From the NCBI RefSeq assembly GCF_030272615.1, contig NC_081413.1, forward strand, positions 144,934,476-144,998,475: a stretch of DNA of 64,000 bases. Direction: 5' to 3'. Source of the stretch: Cryptomeria japonica (taxonomy: Eukaryota > Streptophyta > Pinopsida > Cupressales > Cupressaceae). Shown in pieces: positions 1 through 12,204 of this stretch. Position numbers and translations under genes: made by a program. The notes under the pieces were generated by a model. It saw only the letters and a program-made list of their open reading frames with translations, searched no databases and had not been told where the DNA came from. Numbering within the stretch: the stretch's first letter is position 1; each line of letters opens with the position of its first letter.

Positions 1-1
1 A

Positions 2-3000
2 ATGGCCGCTCCAGGGAGCCTTCGGGTTGCCGTGGAGAAGGCTTTGATAGCCGAAGAGATCCAGGTCAGACCACAGGACTCGAAGGATCGGTTCCAGAAC
101 CGTAACCCTACACCATAGACTTATGGGTTTCAGAAACCCCATTGGAAAGGTAACAATAGGCACACATCGGGGTTCTCCAAACCCCCTCCTCTGTAGCAGT
201 CACAGCAAAACCAGAGGCAAAGGCCTCCGTAGAGTCAGCAGGGCACGAAGCCCAAGCAGTGGTAGTCACAAGGTCAGAGGCGAGATCAGAGATCTCAGGC
301 TCCTTACACACCTCCGGCGAGGACTCAGCAGACTTCCAGAGGTGGGTATAGTAGTTCTAGTAGGACAGGGGGACAGTCTTTCTCCAGACCATAGGGAGTG
401 CCATTTCAGGCACGTGGTGCTTGCTTCACATGTGGAGCCATGGGACACATGGTGAGAGAGTGTCCTCAGGGTCAGATGGTAGGAAATCAGAGGATGGCAG
501 CATCAGAGCCGATAGTTGGGGATATGGGCAAGTCCCATAGGGTCTTTGCAGTGGTTGACAACTGCTAGGCAGAGCATCAGGCCATGGTTATTGAGGTAGC
601 AAGTATGATCAGAGGTAGCAGTGTATCTATATTATTTGATTCAGGAGCTACTAACTCTTTTATATCTCCATTGGTTGTGGAGCATTGCGGGCTAGTGGCA
701 ATTAGACAAGAGGTTAGTTGGGAAGTGGAATTAGCTTCAGGAGCTAGAGTGTTAGTGGAATCAGAGGTTAAGGGTTGTCAGCTTCAAATTGGTAATACCA
801 CCACCTTAGTAGACCTTAGAGTTACACCACTCGGATCTTATGGCATCGTACTTGGCATGGATTGGCTTTATTCCCACAGAGCTAAGATGGATTGTCGCCT
901 AAAGAGGATCGAGTATGAGGATGATCATGGTTCTCCCATAGTGATCACTGGAATCCAGAGACCCGTGTCTCTTCGTATGATCTCCGCCATGCAGCTTAAG
1001 CGGAGCATGCGAAAGGGATGTCAGTTATTTGCCATCACCATTAGTGATAGAGAAGAAGAAGAGGAAAAGGAACCATCTATTGACGACCATCCTATCCTTA
1101 AGGAATTTTCAGATGTATTTCCTTCAGAGTTACCAGGTATGCCACCCCGTAGAGAGATTGATTTTCATATAGACCTTGTTCCAGGAGCTGAACCAATTTC
1201 AAGAGCACCATATAGAATGACCACAAATGAGCTTAATGAGCTCAAGATACAGCTTGAGGAACTCCTAGAGAAGGGCCACATTCACCCTAGTGTATCCCCT
1301 TGGGGTGCACCAGTCATCTTCGTGAAGAAGAAGGATGGATCTCTCCGATTATGCATGGATTACCGTCAGTTGAACAAAGTAACTATCAAGAACCGATATC
1401 CATTGCCCAGAATCGACGATTTGTTTGACCAACTTCAAGGTGCCAAAGTATTTTCCAAGATTTATCTAAAGTCAAGGTACCATCAGTTGAGGATAGTGGA
1501 TAGTGATATCCACAAGACCGCATTTCGCACTAGATATGGCCACTATGAGTTCACCATGGTCCCATTCGGTCTTACGAATGCCCTAGCAGTTTTCATGAGT
1601 CTCATGAATGGAGTATTCTGTACATTCCTCAACCATTTTGTGATTGTGTTTCTCGATGACATATTGATATATTCATGGAATGAGGAGGAACATGAGGAGC
1701 ACTTGAGACAGGTTTTGCAGTGTTTGAGGGAAAATCAGTTGTACGGCAGTTTGTCGAAGTGTGCCTTCTTCAGAATAGAGGTCAGGTACCTTGGTCATGT
1801 TATATCCGATGATGGGATCTCAGTAGACCCATCGAAGATCAGAGCCATTATGGATTGGCCAGCACCTACTAGTGTGACAGAGGTTAGGAGCTTCATGGGC
1901 TTAGCAGGTTATTATCGACGTTTTGTTGAGGGATTCTCTAGAGTTGCTCATCCTATTACTTCTCTTCAGTGCAAAGGGAAGAAATTTGAGTGGATGGAGA
2001 AGTGCGAGAAGGCCTTTCAGGAACTTAAAAAGGCACTCACTACCGCACCTATCCTTGTAGTACCAGATCCTGCAGCTGATTTCATGGTTTGTACAGATGC
2101 TTCCCTAGAGGGTTTAGGAGCAGTGCTTATGCAGGGTGGCAGAGCTATAGCTTTTGAGTCTAGGAAACTCAAGACTCACAAGCTTAATTACCCTACTCAT
2201 GACCTTGAGCTTGCAACAATAGTGCATGCACTTGTGAGATGGAGACATTTCCTTTTAGGTCATCATTTTGAGTTGCACTCAGACCATCAGAGCCTCCAGT
2301 ACATATTCACTCAGCCAAATCTTAATGCACGTCAAAGGAGATGGATGGAATTCTTGTGCGAGTATGATTTTGACGTTCACTACATCAAAGGGAAGGAAAA
2401 CGTAGTAGCAAATGCTTTGAGTAGGAGACGTCATGAGGTATACACCATATCTATGAGCATGGATTTGAGAGATCAGATCATGCAGCAGTTGCCAGAGGAC
2501 AGATGGTACTTAGAGGTTTGTCAGGCTATACGATCTCAGGAAACTTTAGAAGGGAAATATGTGGATTATTCCTTAGAGTCCGATGGCTTATTACGCCATA
2601 GAGGGTGCATCTATGTACCTTCTTCCGGGGGATTGCGAGAGTTCATTATCACAGAGGCTCATAGAACTCCTTATGCAGCACATCCCGGGGTCAAGAAGAT
2701 GCATGTAGACTTGAGGGAATTATACCATTGGCCAAGAATGCAATAGCTTATTGCCGAGTTGGTAGCCCGATGCCTTGAGTGTCAGAGAGTAAAGGTGGAG
2801 CACCACCATCCAGGTGGGTTGCTCCAATCTCATGCTATACCAGAGTGGAAGTGGGATACTATATCCATGGATTTCATCATTGGCCTCCCCATGTCGTCTC
2901 GTCGCCATGATGCCATCTTGGTGACGGTTGACAAGTTGACCAAAGTGGCTCACTTTTCACCAGTTCGTACCACCTTCACAGCACCAGCAGTAGCACAGGT

Positions 3001-3931
3001 GTTTTTGTGAGACATTGTCAGACTTCATGGTGTCCCACGCAAGATCATTTCCGACAGGGATTCCCTCTTCACATCTTCTTTTTGGAAGGCATTACAGGCA
3101 GCTATGGGTACCAAGCTCAATTTCAGTACAGCCTATCATCTGAAAATGGATGGCCAGACAGAGAGAGTTAATCAGGTGTTAGAGGATATGCTTCGCATGT
3201 ATGTCATGGATCACCAGACCAGATGGGAAGAGTATCTTCCCTTAGTGGAGTTTGCCTATAACAATGGGCATCACACGTCCTTAGGGATGCCACCCTATCA
3301 GGCATTATATGGCAGACCTTGTAGGACACCATTGAGTTGGGACCGCATAGAGGACAGAGTTGCTATTGGTCCAGAGATAGTTCAGGATATGGAGCAGCAG
3401 GTGGATTTGATTAGGCAGCGTCTTAGAGAGGCACAGGAAAGACAGAAGAAATATGCAGATGCAAAGAGGATAGATCGTAGCTACTTGGTTGGAGATAGAG
3501 TCTTCTTGAGAGTGCGATTGCATAAGAGTCCAATCCGATATGGAAAGGGTTCTAAGCTCGCACCTCGATTTGTAGGACCATTTGAGATCCTTGAGAGGAT
3601 AGGACCAGTTGCCTACCATCTAGCATTGCCACCTAGTCTGTCACGCATCCACGATGTGTTTCATGTTTCAGTCTTGAGGAATTTTATCTATGATGAGTCG
3701 CATATTCTAGATTGGGATGCCTTGCAGGTGGAGTCGGATGGGCAACTAGCTTTGGAGCCCATTCGCATTTTGGCACACCGGATGCTGGGCCTTCGAGGTC
3801 GAGAGCTGGACTAGGTTAGGGTTCAGTGGGATTGCTATGATGAGGTCACAGCCTCATGGGAGGATGCAGCACATATGAGATCACAGTACCCCCACCTTTT
3901 TGATGAACTCCAGGAGGAAGTTCATGCCTAG
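2..3931 (+). pseudogene. Gypsy gag-pol polyprotein, one frame with nine premature stops
   Basis: One frame runs from base 2 to TAG 3929-3931 without a frameshift. In order: a Q/S/R-rich gag tail; a CCHC knuckle at 422-463 (CFTCGAMGHMVREC); protease motif DSGA at 638-649; RT with YRQLNK, FLDD at 1649-1660 and LGH; RNase H with its DAS motif near 2096; integrase with an HHCC finger (Cys at 2771 and 2780) and the ISDRD motif; and a C-terminal segment (VRVQWDCYDEVTASWE) like a chromodomain. Premature stops are TAG at 116, 194, 230, 263, 392, 566, 2744 and 3812, and TGA at 3008. RT motif A reads KIYLKSR where the family has KIDLKSG, so the first catalytic Asp (1463-1465) is Tyr. In a live element this polyprotein would form the particle, copy the RNA and integrate the cDNA. 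Confidence 0.93.
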
Positions 3932-3941
3932 AGGGGGAGGG
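3932..3941 (+). promoter_or_regulatory. Polypurine tract of Gypsy A
   Basis: A run of purines (AGGGGGAGGG type) lies directly after the polyprotein stop and directly before the TGTGAGG start of the 3' LTR. This is the expected primer site for plus-strand cDNA synthesis. The same tract occurs in inverted orientation next to the LTR start of element Z (59148-59157). Confidence 0.85.
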
Positions 3942-6593
3942 TGTGAGGCCCTACCCCGACTCAATTTGACATTTTCAGATATTTGCATATTGAGACTATT
4001 ATGAATGCTTTATTTTATGCTTTATGGATTTAGAACCTATATGATTTCCATGATTTGGATCACATTGACATATGTTGATGCTTTATTTTATGCATGATGA
4101 TTATGAAACTATATATGTTGCTAGAATAGAATTATTTTGAAATGGTGAATGTCATTATTGGAATTGCAAGACTTCATTTTGATGATAGAAAAATGATGCT
4201 TATTTTATGAATGGTTCAATTTTGAGAATTGTGTTAATTGCTTATGTGAAATCGGATTTAATTGAATGAGATATTGAATTATTGTTGCCAATGTATGAGT
4301 GTTTGATGTGCAATGAAATCCATGTATTAAATTATTTATAATTGTGATTATTTGGAATTACTAATGTGTTAATTGAGATGTGCAGGAAAATTATCCATGT
4401 GACCATGGAATTTATATGGAGAACCAAACCTACACCAATGTATGTTTGTTAAGCCAGGGGTTGTCTATTTGGAGAGACAACACCCCATTTGTAATGTATT
4501 CTATTTGTGAAGTGTATGATGCATGAGTGTTAAAATTAATTTTTATGTATATGTGTAATCCTACAAGAGACAAATTCCATGTGTGATTTTTATATTGTAT
4601 TTTTATTGTGTCACTTGACACATGTGCTGATTAGTGTCATTGATTTTGACTTGTTTCTTGGAGGGAGTTTTGTTTCTACCAAAGCCATTCAAAAACATGA
4701 GTGTGGTCCCAAATTTTCCTTGGGTAGGGAGTCTTGGGAGTGGTCAACTCAGGTTTGACCCGTAGGTAAACTTCAGTTGGGTTTCTAAGGGGTTAAAAGG
4801 ACTCCTAGGGTCAGTTTTAGGGCTTTTCCAAAGGTCCAAAGGGTATACCTATGGGTTAGGGGTATTTTGAAACATGTGACTACTCCCATGTGACTGTTTA
4901 GTCACCTCAAAAAGTGGTGTTTCCAAGGTGAACGAAAATTCAACTTAGAAGGTTCCTCCTAGGATAGACAACGTTCCCTTTTGATGTCAAACTCTCTTCC
5001 CCACCTCCTCTCACCTTTTCCCTTTCCAGTTTTAGTAATGTGTAAGAGTTTGGGAAGAGCAACCAATGGGAACTCTCACCTCACCCAAGGGGTTGGGAAG
5101 TGTGTGAGAGGCCTTCTTAGGCAAGAATTGGAGACTTAGTGAGTAATCACCCACTCTCCATTGTTGGAGATTATGCAATTGTTTTGAAAATTAGTTGTAG
5201 AATAGAATTTTTGGTAAAGATTGGAGAAAAGTTTGTGTGGAATTGGGCAGCTCATCCCCAACTAAATCTAGCATACCTATTGGTAGAATAAGGTTGGTTT
5301 TTATCTCCTCTTATTTATGTTGTTATGTTGTTTTGTTGAAGGAAAGAAAAGCTTGTTGAAAGAGTTGTGTTTATGTAAATTGTTGTAAAAAAAAAAGTGT
5401 AAGCTTTCATTTCTATGTTTATGTTTATGTGTTCTTGTTTTGGGAGTGTCCAAGACCTCCTACTCTTGGGGGAGTAGGATGGTCTTGGGGTGGAAGAAGT
5501 ATGACAGCCTTGGGTGAGAGGCTCTCCTCATGGAGAGTGATCTCAAGGGTGTCCTTTGTGGCCCTTGCTACATAGCCTTGTGTATGCATTTGGGGGTCAT
5601 AAGGGGAGAGAATGTGGCCTTGAGCCTTTGGGGGACATAAGGCATGAGGAAGTATCTTTTGTTGTATTTGGTATTGCCATGAGGTGGCTTGAATTGTAAT
5701 TTCTTTTGGCTTGCAATCTCCCCAATGGTACTTGGTCCACTTCCACCCGTGGAATGAACATCACAAATTGTGGTGAAGTATAGCTTGGGATGGGAAGATG
5801 TATGTTGAATGTTTTCCTTTATTTGTTGTGGAGTTTGCTTGTTTGTAACCCGTCTAGTGCTTGGTTCTCCAAGCTCGGGGGTGGCTTCTAGTAAGCCTAG
5901 GCTGGGAGGTGAGCTCTCCATGGTCAAGTTGTGTTTTTATTGCAGGTTGCATGGGATGGGGAAAGAAAGATTAAAGAGCTTGGTTGCTATTTTATGTTGC
6001 AGAAAAGTTTAAAAGACAAATGTATTTATTATGGAAGTTGTAAAGAAAAATGTGAGCTATGTTGTATTTAATTACAAAAAAAGAAGTGTATTTGTGTTAT
6101 TCAAAATTCCTTTTGAAGGGAAATATTGGTTGGGTTTTAAAACCCATTTTTGTTTTTATTTACCTTGTACTTAAATTTTCTTAAGAAATATATTTTCCTG
6201 CTTGGGTTAGTTTTGCAAAAGATGAAGAAATGTATTATTTTGCATTTAAATCTCCATGTTTTACAAAAAAAGTAGATGCATTTTTTTGTGTGCTCTGAAA
6301 ATAAATTCAGTTTATTACTACATGATTATTCTGTTATTAATACTGCTGCAAATAAATAAAAATAGTCATTTATTTTCCCATTTAATGCAGAAAATGAAAC
6401 TTATTATAGTAGTCTATTTCTTTTCAAATAGATTAGCATTTAGTCTTAGTTTATTTTGCTTACAAAGTATATATTTTCCTCATTAGTAATTCTGCAAATC
6501 ACATTAGGAAACCCTTGCATGCATTTTAGAGATACACAAAATAATAATAAACTCAAAAAGAAAGCCTATATGGGTTATAGATTAAAAAAAGTA

Positions 6594-6598
<5 letters not shown>

Positions 6599-6668
<70 letters not shown>
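6599..6668. repeat. (AT)n microsatellite in Gypsy LTR
   Basis: About 35 uninterrupted AT dinucleotides. It produces artificial Tyr-Ile repeat open frames on both strands, which should not be annotated as genes. Confidence 0.98.
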
Positions 6669-6671
<3 letters not shown>

Positions 6672-6794
6672 AGCTCTTTAAATGTTATTCTCATAAGTCT
6701 GTTTATAAACAAAAAAAAATATAGTGATGTATTTAAAGATTTAATAACACAAATAAAGAAAAAGAAATCTAATAAGCTTGTTAAATAAACCATT

Positions 6795-6798
<4 letters not shown>

Positions 6799-6839
<41 letters not shown>
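6799..6839. repeat. (TA)n microsatellite in Gypsy LTR
   Basis: About 20 TA dinucleotides in the AT-rich middle of the LTR. A third shorter run follows at 6936-6961 and a fourth near 7600-7620. Confidence 0.97.
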
Positions 6840-6843
<4 letters not shown>

Positions 6844-6935
6844 TTTATTCTTTTGAAATCTGTATATTTTGAAATAAAACTATTTGTGAAATCTGTATGT
6901 TCAAAATAAAACTAAATATATATTTTTCCTACCTT

Positions 6936-6966
<31 letters not shown>

Positions 6967-7027
6967 TATATAAAAAAAATACATATTAAAAATTTTGCAA
7001 AAAAATGAGGGTTGAAAAAAAAGCGAA

Positions 7028-7205
7028 CCACTACGACTGGCGCGGCTCGGGCCACCACTGTGGTTTCCCATAATGGACGGCACGAGAACCGCCACTGTGG
7101 GCAACCACAGTGGTGGCGCAGGAGGCGCCCAGCCGCCACTGTGTTTACCCACAGTGGGCGGCGCTCGGCCGTCACTGTGGGAACACAGTGGCGCCCGGGT
7201 TGTCT
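7028..7205. repeat. GC-rich degenerate palindrome block in LTR
   Basis: A sharply GC-rich island in AT-rich sequence. It holds about four diverged units with arms CCACTGTG / CACAGTGG (for example near 7093-7113, 7136-7160 and 7172-7193), separated by GC-rich spacers. It corresponds in position to the more regular array at 9050-9330 in the inverted LTR, and to a strongly diverged block at about 55990-56260. Each unit could fold into a hairpin in RNA or single-stranded cDNA. Confidence 0.8.
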
Positions 7206-7368
7206 CCGCCCGGTGCCCCCCACTCAAAACCTCCACTCCGCCCCCTCCTTACTCCCTCCGCCATGCCAAGACAAAAAAAAAAATATGTAATGTCCGCCTC
7301 GGGTTCGGCCCTGCGCGCCGCTCCTCTTTTGGCCGCCGACCTGCATTCACACACACACACACTCACAA

Positions 7369-7395
7369 GCCCTAACCCATTTTTCGGGTTAGGGC
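7369..7395. repeat. CCCTAACCC/GGGTTAGGG hairpin, copy 1
   Basis: Perfect 10-bp arms GCCCTAACCC and GGGTTAGGGC flank a 7-base loop. It lies just after a CA-rich run. The same design recurs at 7451-7477 and in both other LTRs of this family. Confidence 0.9.
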
Positions 7396-7450
7396 AAAAT
7401 GCAATTAGTTTCTTTTTAAAAAAAAGAGGGGTGTATGTTATATCACATTA

Positions 7451-7477
7451 GCCCTAACCCTAGTTTCGGGTTAGGGC
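7451..7477. repeat. CCCTAACCC/GGGTTAGGG hairpin, copy 2
   Basis: Perfect 10-bp arms GCCCTAACCC (7451-7460) and GGGTTAGGGC (7468-7477) with a 7-base loop, 82 bases after copy 1. It resembles telomere repeats, but each arm holds a single short unit, so it is an inverted repeat and not a telomeric array. Confidence 0.9.
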
Positions 7478-8418
7478 AAACATACTTAGATTTTGAAATG
7501 GGTATGTGTGTGGGAATGTTAAAAAGGGGTAAATAAATATAATAAAATAAAAACCCCCATCTTCTTTTTGAATATATTCATAAGCATATAGGTAATTTTA
7601 TATATATATATATATATATAAGTGGTTTAATTCCTTTAATTATTTGGAATCAAATAGTTATTTGGAAAGCTAAGTAATGTTTTTTTTAAATTATTAATAA
7701 ATGTAGAAGCATTTTAATAAAGTATAAAAAAAAAAGGATTTTAAACTCTTGGGAGGGAAAACTTTAGGGGATTAAATTGACCATGTTGGCCCCCCTCTAT
7801 TCTGAAAATTAATGGGTTTTCTTTTATTAATGAATAATTGACTTAATAAATTTATTTAATCAAAGAGTTAGGGTGAGTTAATTTTAGACCCTAAGTAGCT
7901 AAGGAACTATAGGAAATTATTATTTTCCTCTATCAATTAATTTTAGAAATTATATATTTAGTTTGAGATTACTTGCTAGAGAGTTTAATTATTCATTAAT
8001 GGAGATTAGAGATAACTTTTTGGGAAAATATTTAGCTCGCTCATAACTTGTATTAATTATTGCTTAATCTATTTAATTGTTTGATACACTCAAACTTAGT
8101 TAAGACCAAACTAGTTTGCATTAATTTAATTAAGCCAGCCGTACTAGGTTAAGTATTTTTTTTAAAAAAAAATTATTCTGTTTGTGCCCAAAAGTATGGG
8201 CATGACATCCACGTTTAATTAAATACAAAAATTATCTATGAAATATCCTTATTAATAATCCTTGATAAAATTACGTCAATAATTGCGATATTAGAACTAT
8301 ATAAAATTAATTCCCCTAATTTAAAATTCAGCTAAAAGTGAAAGGGGTCTAATTATTACTTATGCGTTCATTAATATTTATTAATAAAATCAAATTAAAT
8401 AGGTTTTCAACTTAATCT

Positions 8419-8543
<125 letters not shown>

Positions 8544-8753
8544 GTAAAAATATAGCATATATATAAATTATATATATATAAACAATTGGATGAGCAAATC
8601 TATATTTATACCTATTTATACATATATATTTCTTTAATAAAATGAGCCAACTATACCCATTAAATATTATATTGCAACTTATAAATAAACCCTAAATTAA
8701 AAGTTTTAATTTAAAAATTATAATTCAAATTCCCTCTCATATTTTTATATGCA

Positions 8754-8781
8754 AACCCTAACCCGAATATGGGCTAGGGTT
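8754..8781. repeat. CCCTAACCC hairpin, inverted LTR copy 1
   Basis: Arms AACCCTAACCC (8754-8764) and GGGCTAGGGTT (8771-8781) pair with one mismatch around a 6-base loop. It is the counterpart of the hairpins at 7369 and 7451. Confidence 0.85.
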
Positions 8782-8814
8782 GCATTTCTAATATATCTTT
8801 GTTATTTAAATGCT

Positions 8815-8914
8815 AACCCTAACCTGAAATTGGGTTAGGGTTGTATTTTTAGTATCTAGAATTATTATTTTTTTCTTCTTTGCTTTAACCCTAACCTGAA
8901 ATTGGGTTAGGGTT
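8815..8914. repeat. Two further AACCCTAACC/GGTTAGGGTT hairpins
   Basis: Hairpins at 8815-8842 and 8887-8914 have almost identical arms and loops, so this LTR has three copies against two in the LTR at 3942-8207 and one at 55880-55906. The number varies between members of one family, as expected for a small tandemly amplified structure. Confidence 0.88.
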
Positions 8915-9049
8915 TATTATATTATTATTATTATTATTTTTGTGTGTGTGATGCAGGGTTTAGTGGCCATGAGGCGGCGGCCATGGAGGCGGAGGCCGAG
9001 GTGGAGGCAGAGCGGCGGAGGATGAAGGACCAAGGTGGTAGAGGGAACC

Positions 9050-9330
9050 CACAGTGGTGGCTCCTATGCCGTCCACTGTGTTTAAACATAGTGGCGGCCC
9101 CCGTGCCATCCATTGTGTTTAAGCATAGTGGTGGCTTGGTCATGCCGTCCACTGTGTTTAAACACAGTGGCTCGGCCGTGCCGTCCACTTTGTTTAAACA
9201 CAGTGCCTCGGACATGCCATCCACTGTGTTTAAACATAGTGCCTCGACCACTCGCCGTCCACTGTGTTTAACCACAGTGGCTCGGCCCCGCCGTCCACTA
9301 TGTTTAAACACAGTGGCTCGACTGCGCCGC
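9050..9330. repeat. Tandem palindromic minisatellite (about 7 units of 36-39 bp)
   Basis: Seven units start at about 9072. Each holds a palindrome with arms CCACTGTG and CACAGTGG around a TTTAAA centre, then a GC-rich spacer such as CTCGGCCGTGCCGT. Unit 3 is a perfect 22-bp palindrome; the others carry one to three substitutions, mostly transitions. The array sits inside the inverted Gypsy LTR. It could extrude as cruciforms or fold as a row of hairpins in RNA. The open frames across it on both strands are by-products of the repeat. Confidence 0.92.
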
Positions 9331-9351
9331 AAACACTGTAACCCCTTTTTT

Positions 9352-9354
<3 letters not shown>

Positions 9355-9382
<28 letters not shown>
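9355..9382. repeat. (TA)n microsatellite
   Basis: About 14 TA dinucleotides just after the palindromic minisatellite, inside the inverted Gypsy LTR. Confidence 0.95.
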
Positions 9383-9385
<3 letters not shown>

Positions 9386-12204
9386 TCTCTAGGGTTAGAA
9401 TCTCTTTTTTTTAATCTCTTTTCTTAAAAAGAAATTAAGACATTAACATGCAGGAGTGTTATAATGTACAGACAACATTTTAAATAGATATAGTTTTTTT
9501 TTGAATGATTTATTTTAACAAAAACATATTAACTCATATCCTCAATTTATTCCTAATATCAGATATTTAAACTAACCATTTCCTTTTTCAAAATAACTTA
9601 GCATAGTGAAGATATTTTGTTCTCATTGTCTAAGGCTAAATATGTATTTTCATTTTCTTTTCTAAAATGTCTTCAAACAGATAATACCAGTACTAACTTT
9701 GGATTAATTTTTCCTAGATTAAATTCTGCAATGTTTAAACAAGAAATTAAAAAATGACAGTAATAAATATAATTGCAGCAGCATTTAAATATTCCAGAAA
9801 AGAAAATACACTTAACACATTCCCATTTCTCTTTCTACATCTCTTTTGTTTTCTTTATATAAATTATAGAGATAATAGATGACAGAATTTAGTTACATGA
9901 CAAATTTAAATAAAATACAGAATTAAATAATAGACAACAACACAATACATTTCCTTTCCCTTGCACTTTATACAAACAGAGTTAACCAAATGCATTCCCC
10001 TTTTTTTTTTTTTTTTAAATGATCCTTACATCAATAAAATACATCTTAAGGCACAGTCAATATTACAGATTTCTAAATCATTACAATAGAAAAACTCCTT
10101 CCTTTCTCTTCTTTTCTTTTCAACAAAATAATATTACATTCTTTTTCTTTCTGCAACTAAAGTAAAATCTACAACTCCTAGTTTTCTTTTCCAAGCAACC
10201 TGCATTCAAAACTTAAGGCTGTGACCATGGGGTGCTCACCTCCCAGCCTAGGCTTACTAGAAGCCACCCCCGAGCTTGGAGAGCCATGTCCTAGATGGGT
10301 TACACTCAAGCAACACAAACAAATAAGGGGAAAAAACTCAACAAGCACATACCCATCCCAAAGCTGAAACTTCATCACAAAAATGTGATGTTTACAAGGG
10401 TGGAAGTGGACCAAATACCTTGAGGAGATCTGCAAGATAATAGATCACAGCCAACTCATGGCAGCCAAGAACATAACAAATTCCATCTTTCTTAACCCAA
10501 CATCCTTATGACTCCAAGGCATACATGCCATACTTTCTCCCCTTATGACCCCCGAATGCATAAACAAAACTATGTAGCAAGGGTCTCATGAAAAAACCCT
10601 TGAGATCACTCTCATAATGAGAGCCTCTCACTCTAAGGTTGTCAAACGCCTTCCACCCCCAAGACCATTTTGCCCTCCCAAGGGTAAGATGGCCTTGGAT
10701 ACTCCCAAAACACAATAAAATGCATAAAAAAATGGGAAAAGAATCACATAAAAACTTTCACAAATACAATGTAAGGAAGGATACAACATTTACATTCATG
10801 CACTCCTACAAACTGATTTCAAAAATACAAGTAAGAAAATGCACCAACCTTGAATCTACCAAGGGTATTCTAGGGATAACTTGGAGAAGAGCAGCCTAAT
10901 TCCACCAGTCTTTTGCTACAACACTTAGCCCAAAATTCCTATTCTAAAACTGATTTTCTTCCAAAATTGCCAAAATCTCCAAAGATGGAGAGTGGGTGAT
11001 TAACACACTAAGCCTCAATCTCTAGCCTAAGAAGACTTCTCTTACTCCTTCCAACCTCTTGGATAGAGTGAGAGGCTCCCATTGGTTGGTCTTCCCTAGG
11101 TCTTACACACTCCCTAACCAAGGCACCTCAAGAAGAAGAATGTAATGGGGAAGGGGAATGACACCTACCAAGAAGGTTATCTAACCAAGGGTGACACTCC
11201 TAAAGATGAAATTCGACCATCTAGGAAAACCCACTTTTTTGGGTGGTTAAACAAGTCCTAGGGGAAGGAAACATGGCCAAATTTGACCTTCACCCATAGG
11301 TACCCCATGAGGCCCAATAAAAATGCCCCAAAATTGACTCTAGGAGTTGATCTAACCCTTTGAAAGTCCACCTAAAGTCAACCTATAGGTCAACTCTAAG
11401 TTGACCCTCCTTATAGCTCACTATCCTAAATTTCTTGGAACCTTCAAGGATAATTTGGAAATATTTTAATTAAACAAAAAGTAAATCTCTCAAAAAGGTC
11501 ACGTGACAATTGTCAACACAACATACAACATATGTGTCAAGTGACACCACAAAATAATTCCACATCACAATACACACATGACAATTGTCCCTTGAATGAT
11601 TTAAATAATTTAATAAATACAATTTACACACATACAAACATTTACGTTTACAAATAAAATACAATACATATGGGGTGTTGTCTCTCTAAATAGACAACCC
11701 CTAGTTTTACGAACGTACATAGGCCTAGGCTTGATTCTCCATAATGTTTCCATGGTCATATGGATAATTTTCCTACGCATCTCAATTACACATTAATAAT
11801 TTCCAAATATTAAACACATAAATAAGAATACACATCAATCACTCTGCATACAATTGACATCATAAAATTCAATTTTTCATATATCAAAGCAAATCCACAT
11901 AAGCAATTATCATAATCCTCATAAATTTAATCCATTCATAATATATGCAATCATATTTCTAGCATCATAATAAAGTCCTGCAAATCAAATAATGACATAC
12001 AACATCTCAATGTTACCCTATTTTAGAATCATATAAAATTATATATCCATAATGCATAGAAATGAAGCATCAATATATCAATGTTATCAAATCCTTGGAA
12101 TCATATAAATTTCTATATCCATAATGCATAAAAATAAAGCATCCATAATAGTTCCAACATGAAAATCACTGAAATGCTAGGATGGGTCGGGGTAGGGTCT
12201 CACA

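Larger units (their letters stand above)
1..8207 (+). mobile_element. Ty3/Gypsy chromovirus-like retrotransposon A (5' end outside window)
   Basis: The internal region (2-3931) is followed by a polypurine tract and a 3' LTR (3942-8207). The order zinc knuckle, protease, RT, RNase H, integrase and C-terminal chromodomain-like segment is that of plant chromoviruses, probably Tekay/Del-like by the very long LTR. The 5' LTR and most of gag lie left of the window. The right edge is the LTR terminus gggcatgaca, which matches the end of the related LTR at 54965. The next five bases (tccac, 8208-8212) are the candidate TSD. The flank belongs to an inverted LTR of the same family, so A probably inserted into that older LTR. 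It is not autonomous: nine premature stops and a mutated RT active site. Confidence 0.93.
3942..8207 (+). repeat. 3' LTR of Gypsy A (about 4.27 kb)
   Basis: Starts TGTGAGGCCC right after the polypurine tract and ends GGGCATGACA, giving the usual TG...CA termini. The same termini and internal blocks recur in inverted orientation at 8208-12204 and 54965-59147. Shared blocks include the first ~100 bases, a segment around 5866-5930 (cf. 10220-10290 and 57230-57290), a GC-rich patch at 7028-7205 and CCCTAACCC hairpins after it. Much of the rest is AT-rich with several (TA)n runs. No gene is visible in it; the short open frames around 7000-7450 come from the GC-rich patch. At over 4 kb it is among the longer plant LTRs and is longer than the coding region visible beside it. 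Confidence 0.92.

Noticed and set aside
6456-6793. Open frames rich in Tyr-Ile repeats (also 55588-55834)
   Set aside because: They are translations of (AT)n microsatellites on either strand, with no coding signal.
6901-7451. Several overlapping 90-110-codon frames in the GC-rich patch
   Set aside because: GC-rich palindromic repeats rarely contain stops; the frames conflict on both strands and are not shared by the matching parts of the other LTRs.
7369-7477. Interstitial telomere sequence
   Set aside because: Only one or two CCCTAA units per arm arranged as inverted repeats; no tandem telomeric array.
8934-9414. Repeat proteins on both strands (LCLNTVDG- and TVFKHSG-like units); possible CRISPR array
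   Set aside because: The units are a palindromic minisatellite inside a plant Gypsy LTR. The spacers are near-identical and not unique, and no cas genes are present.
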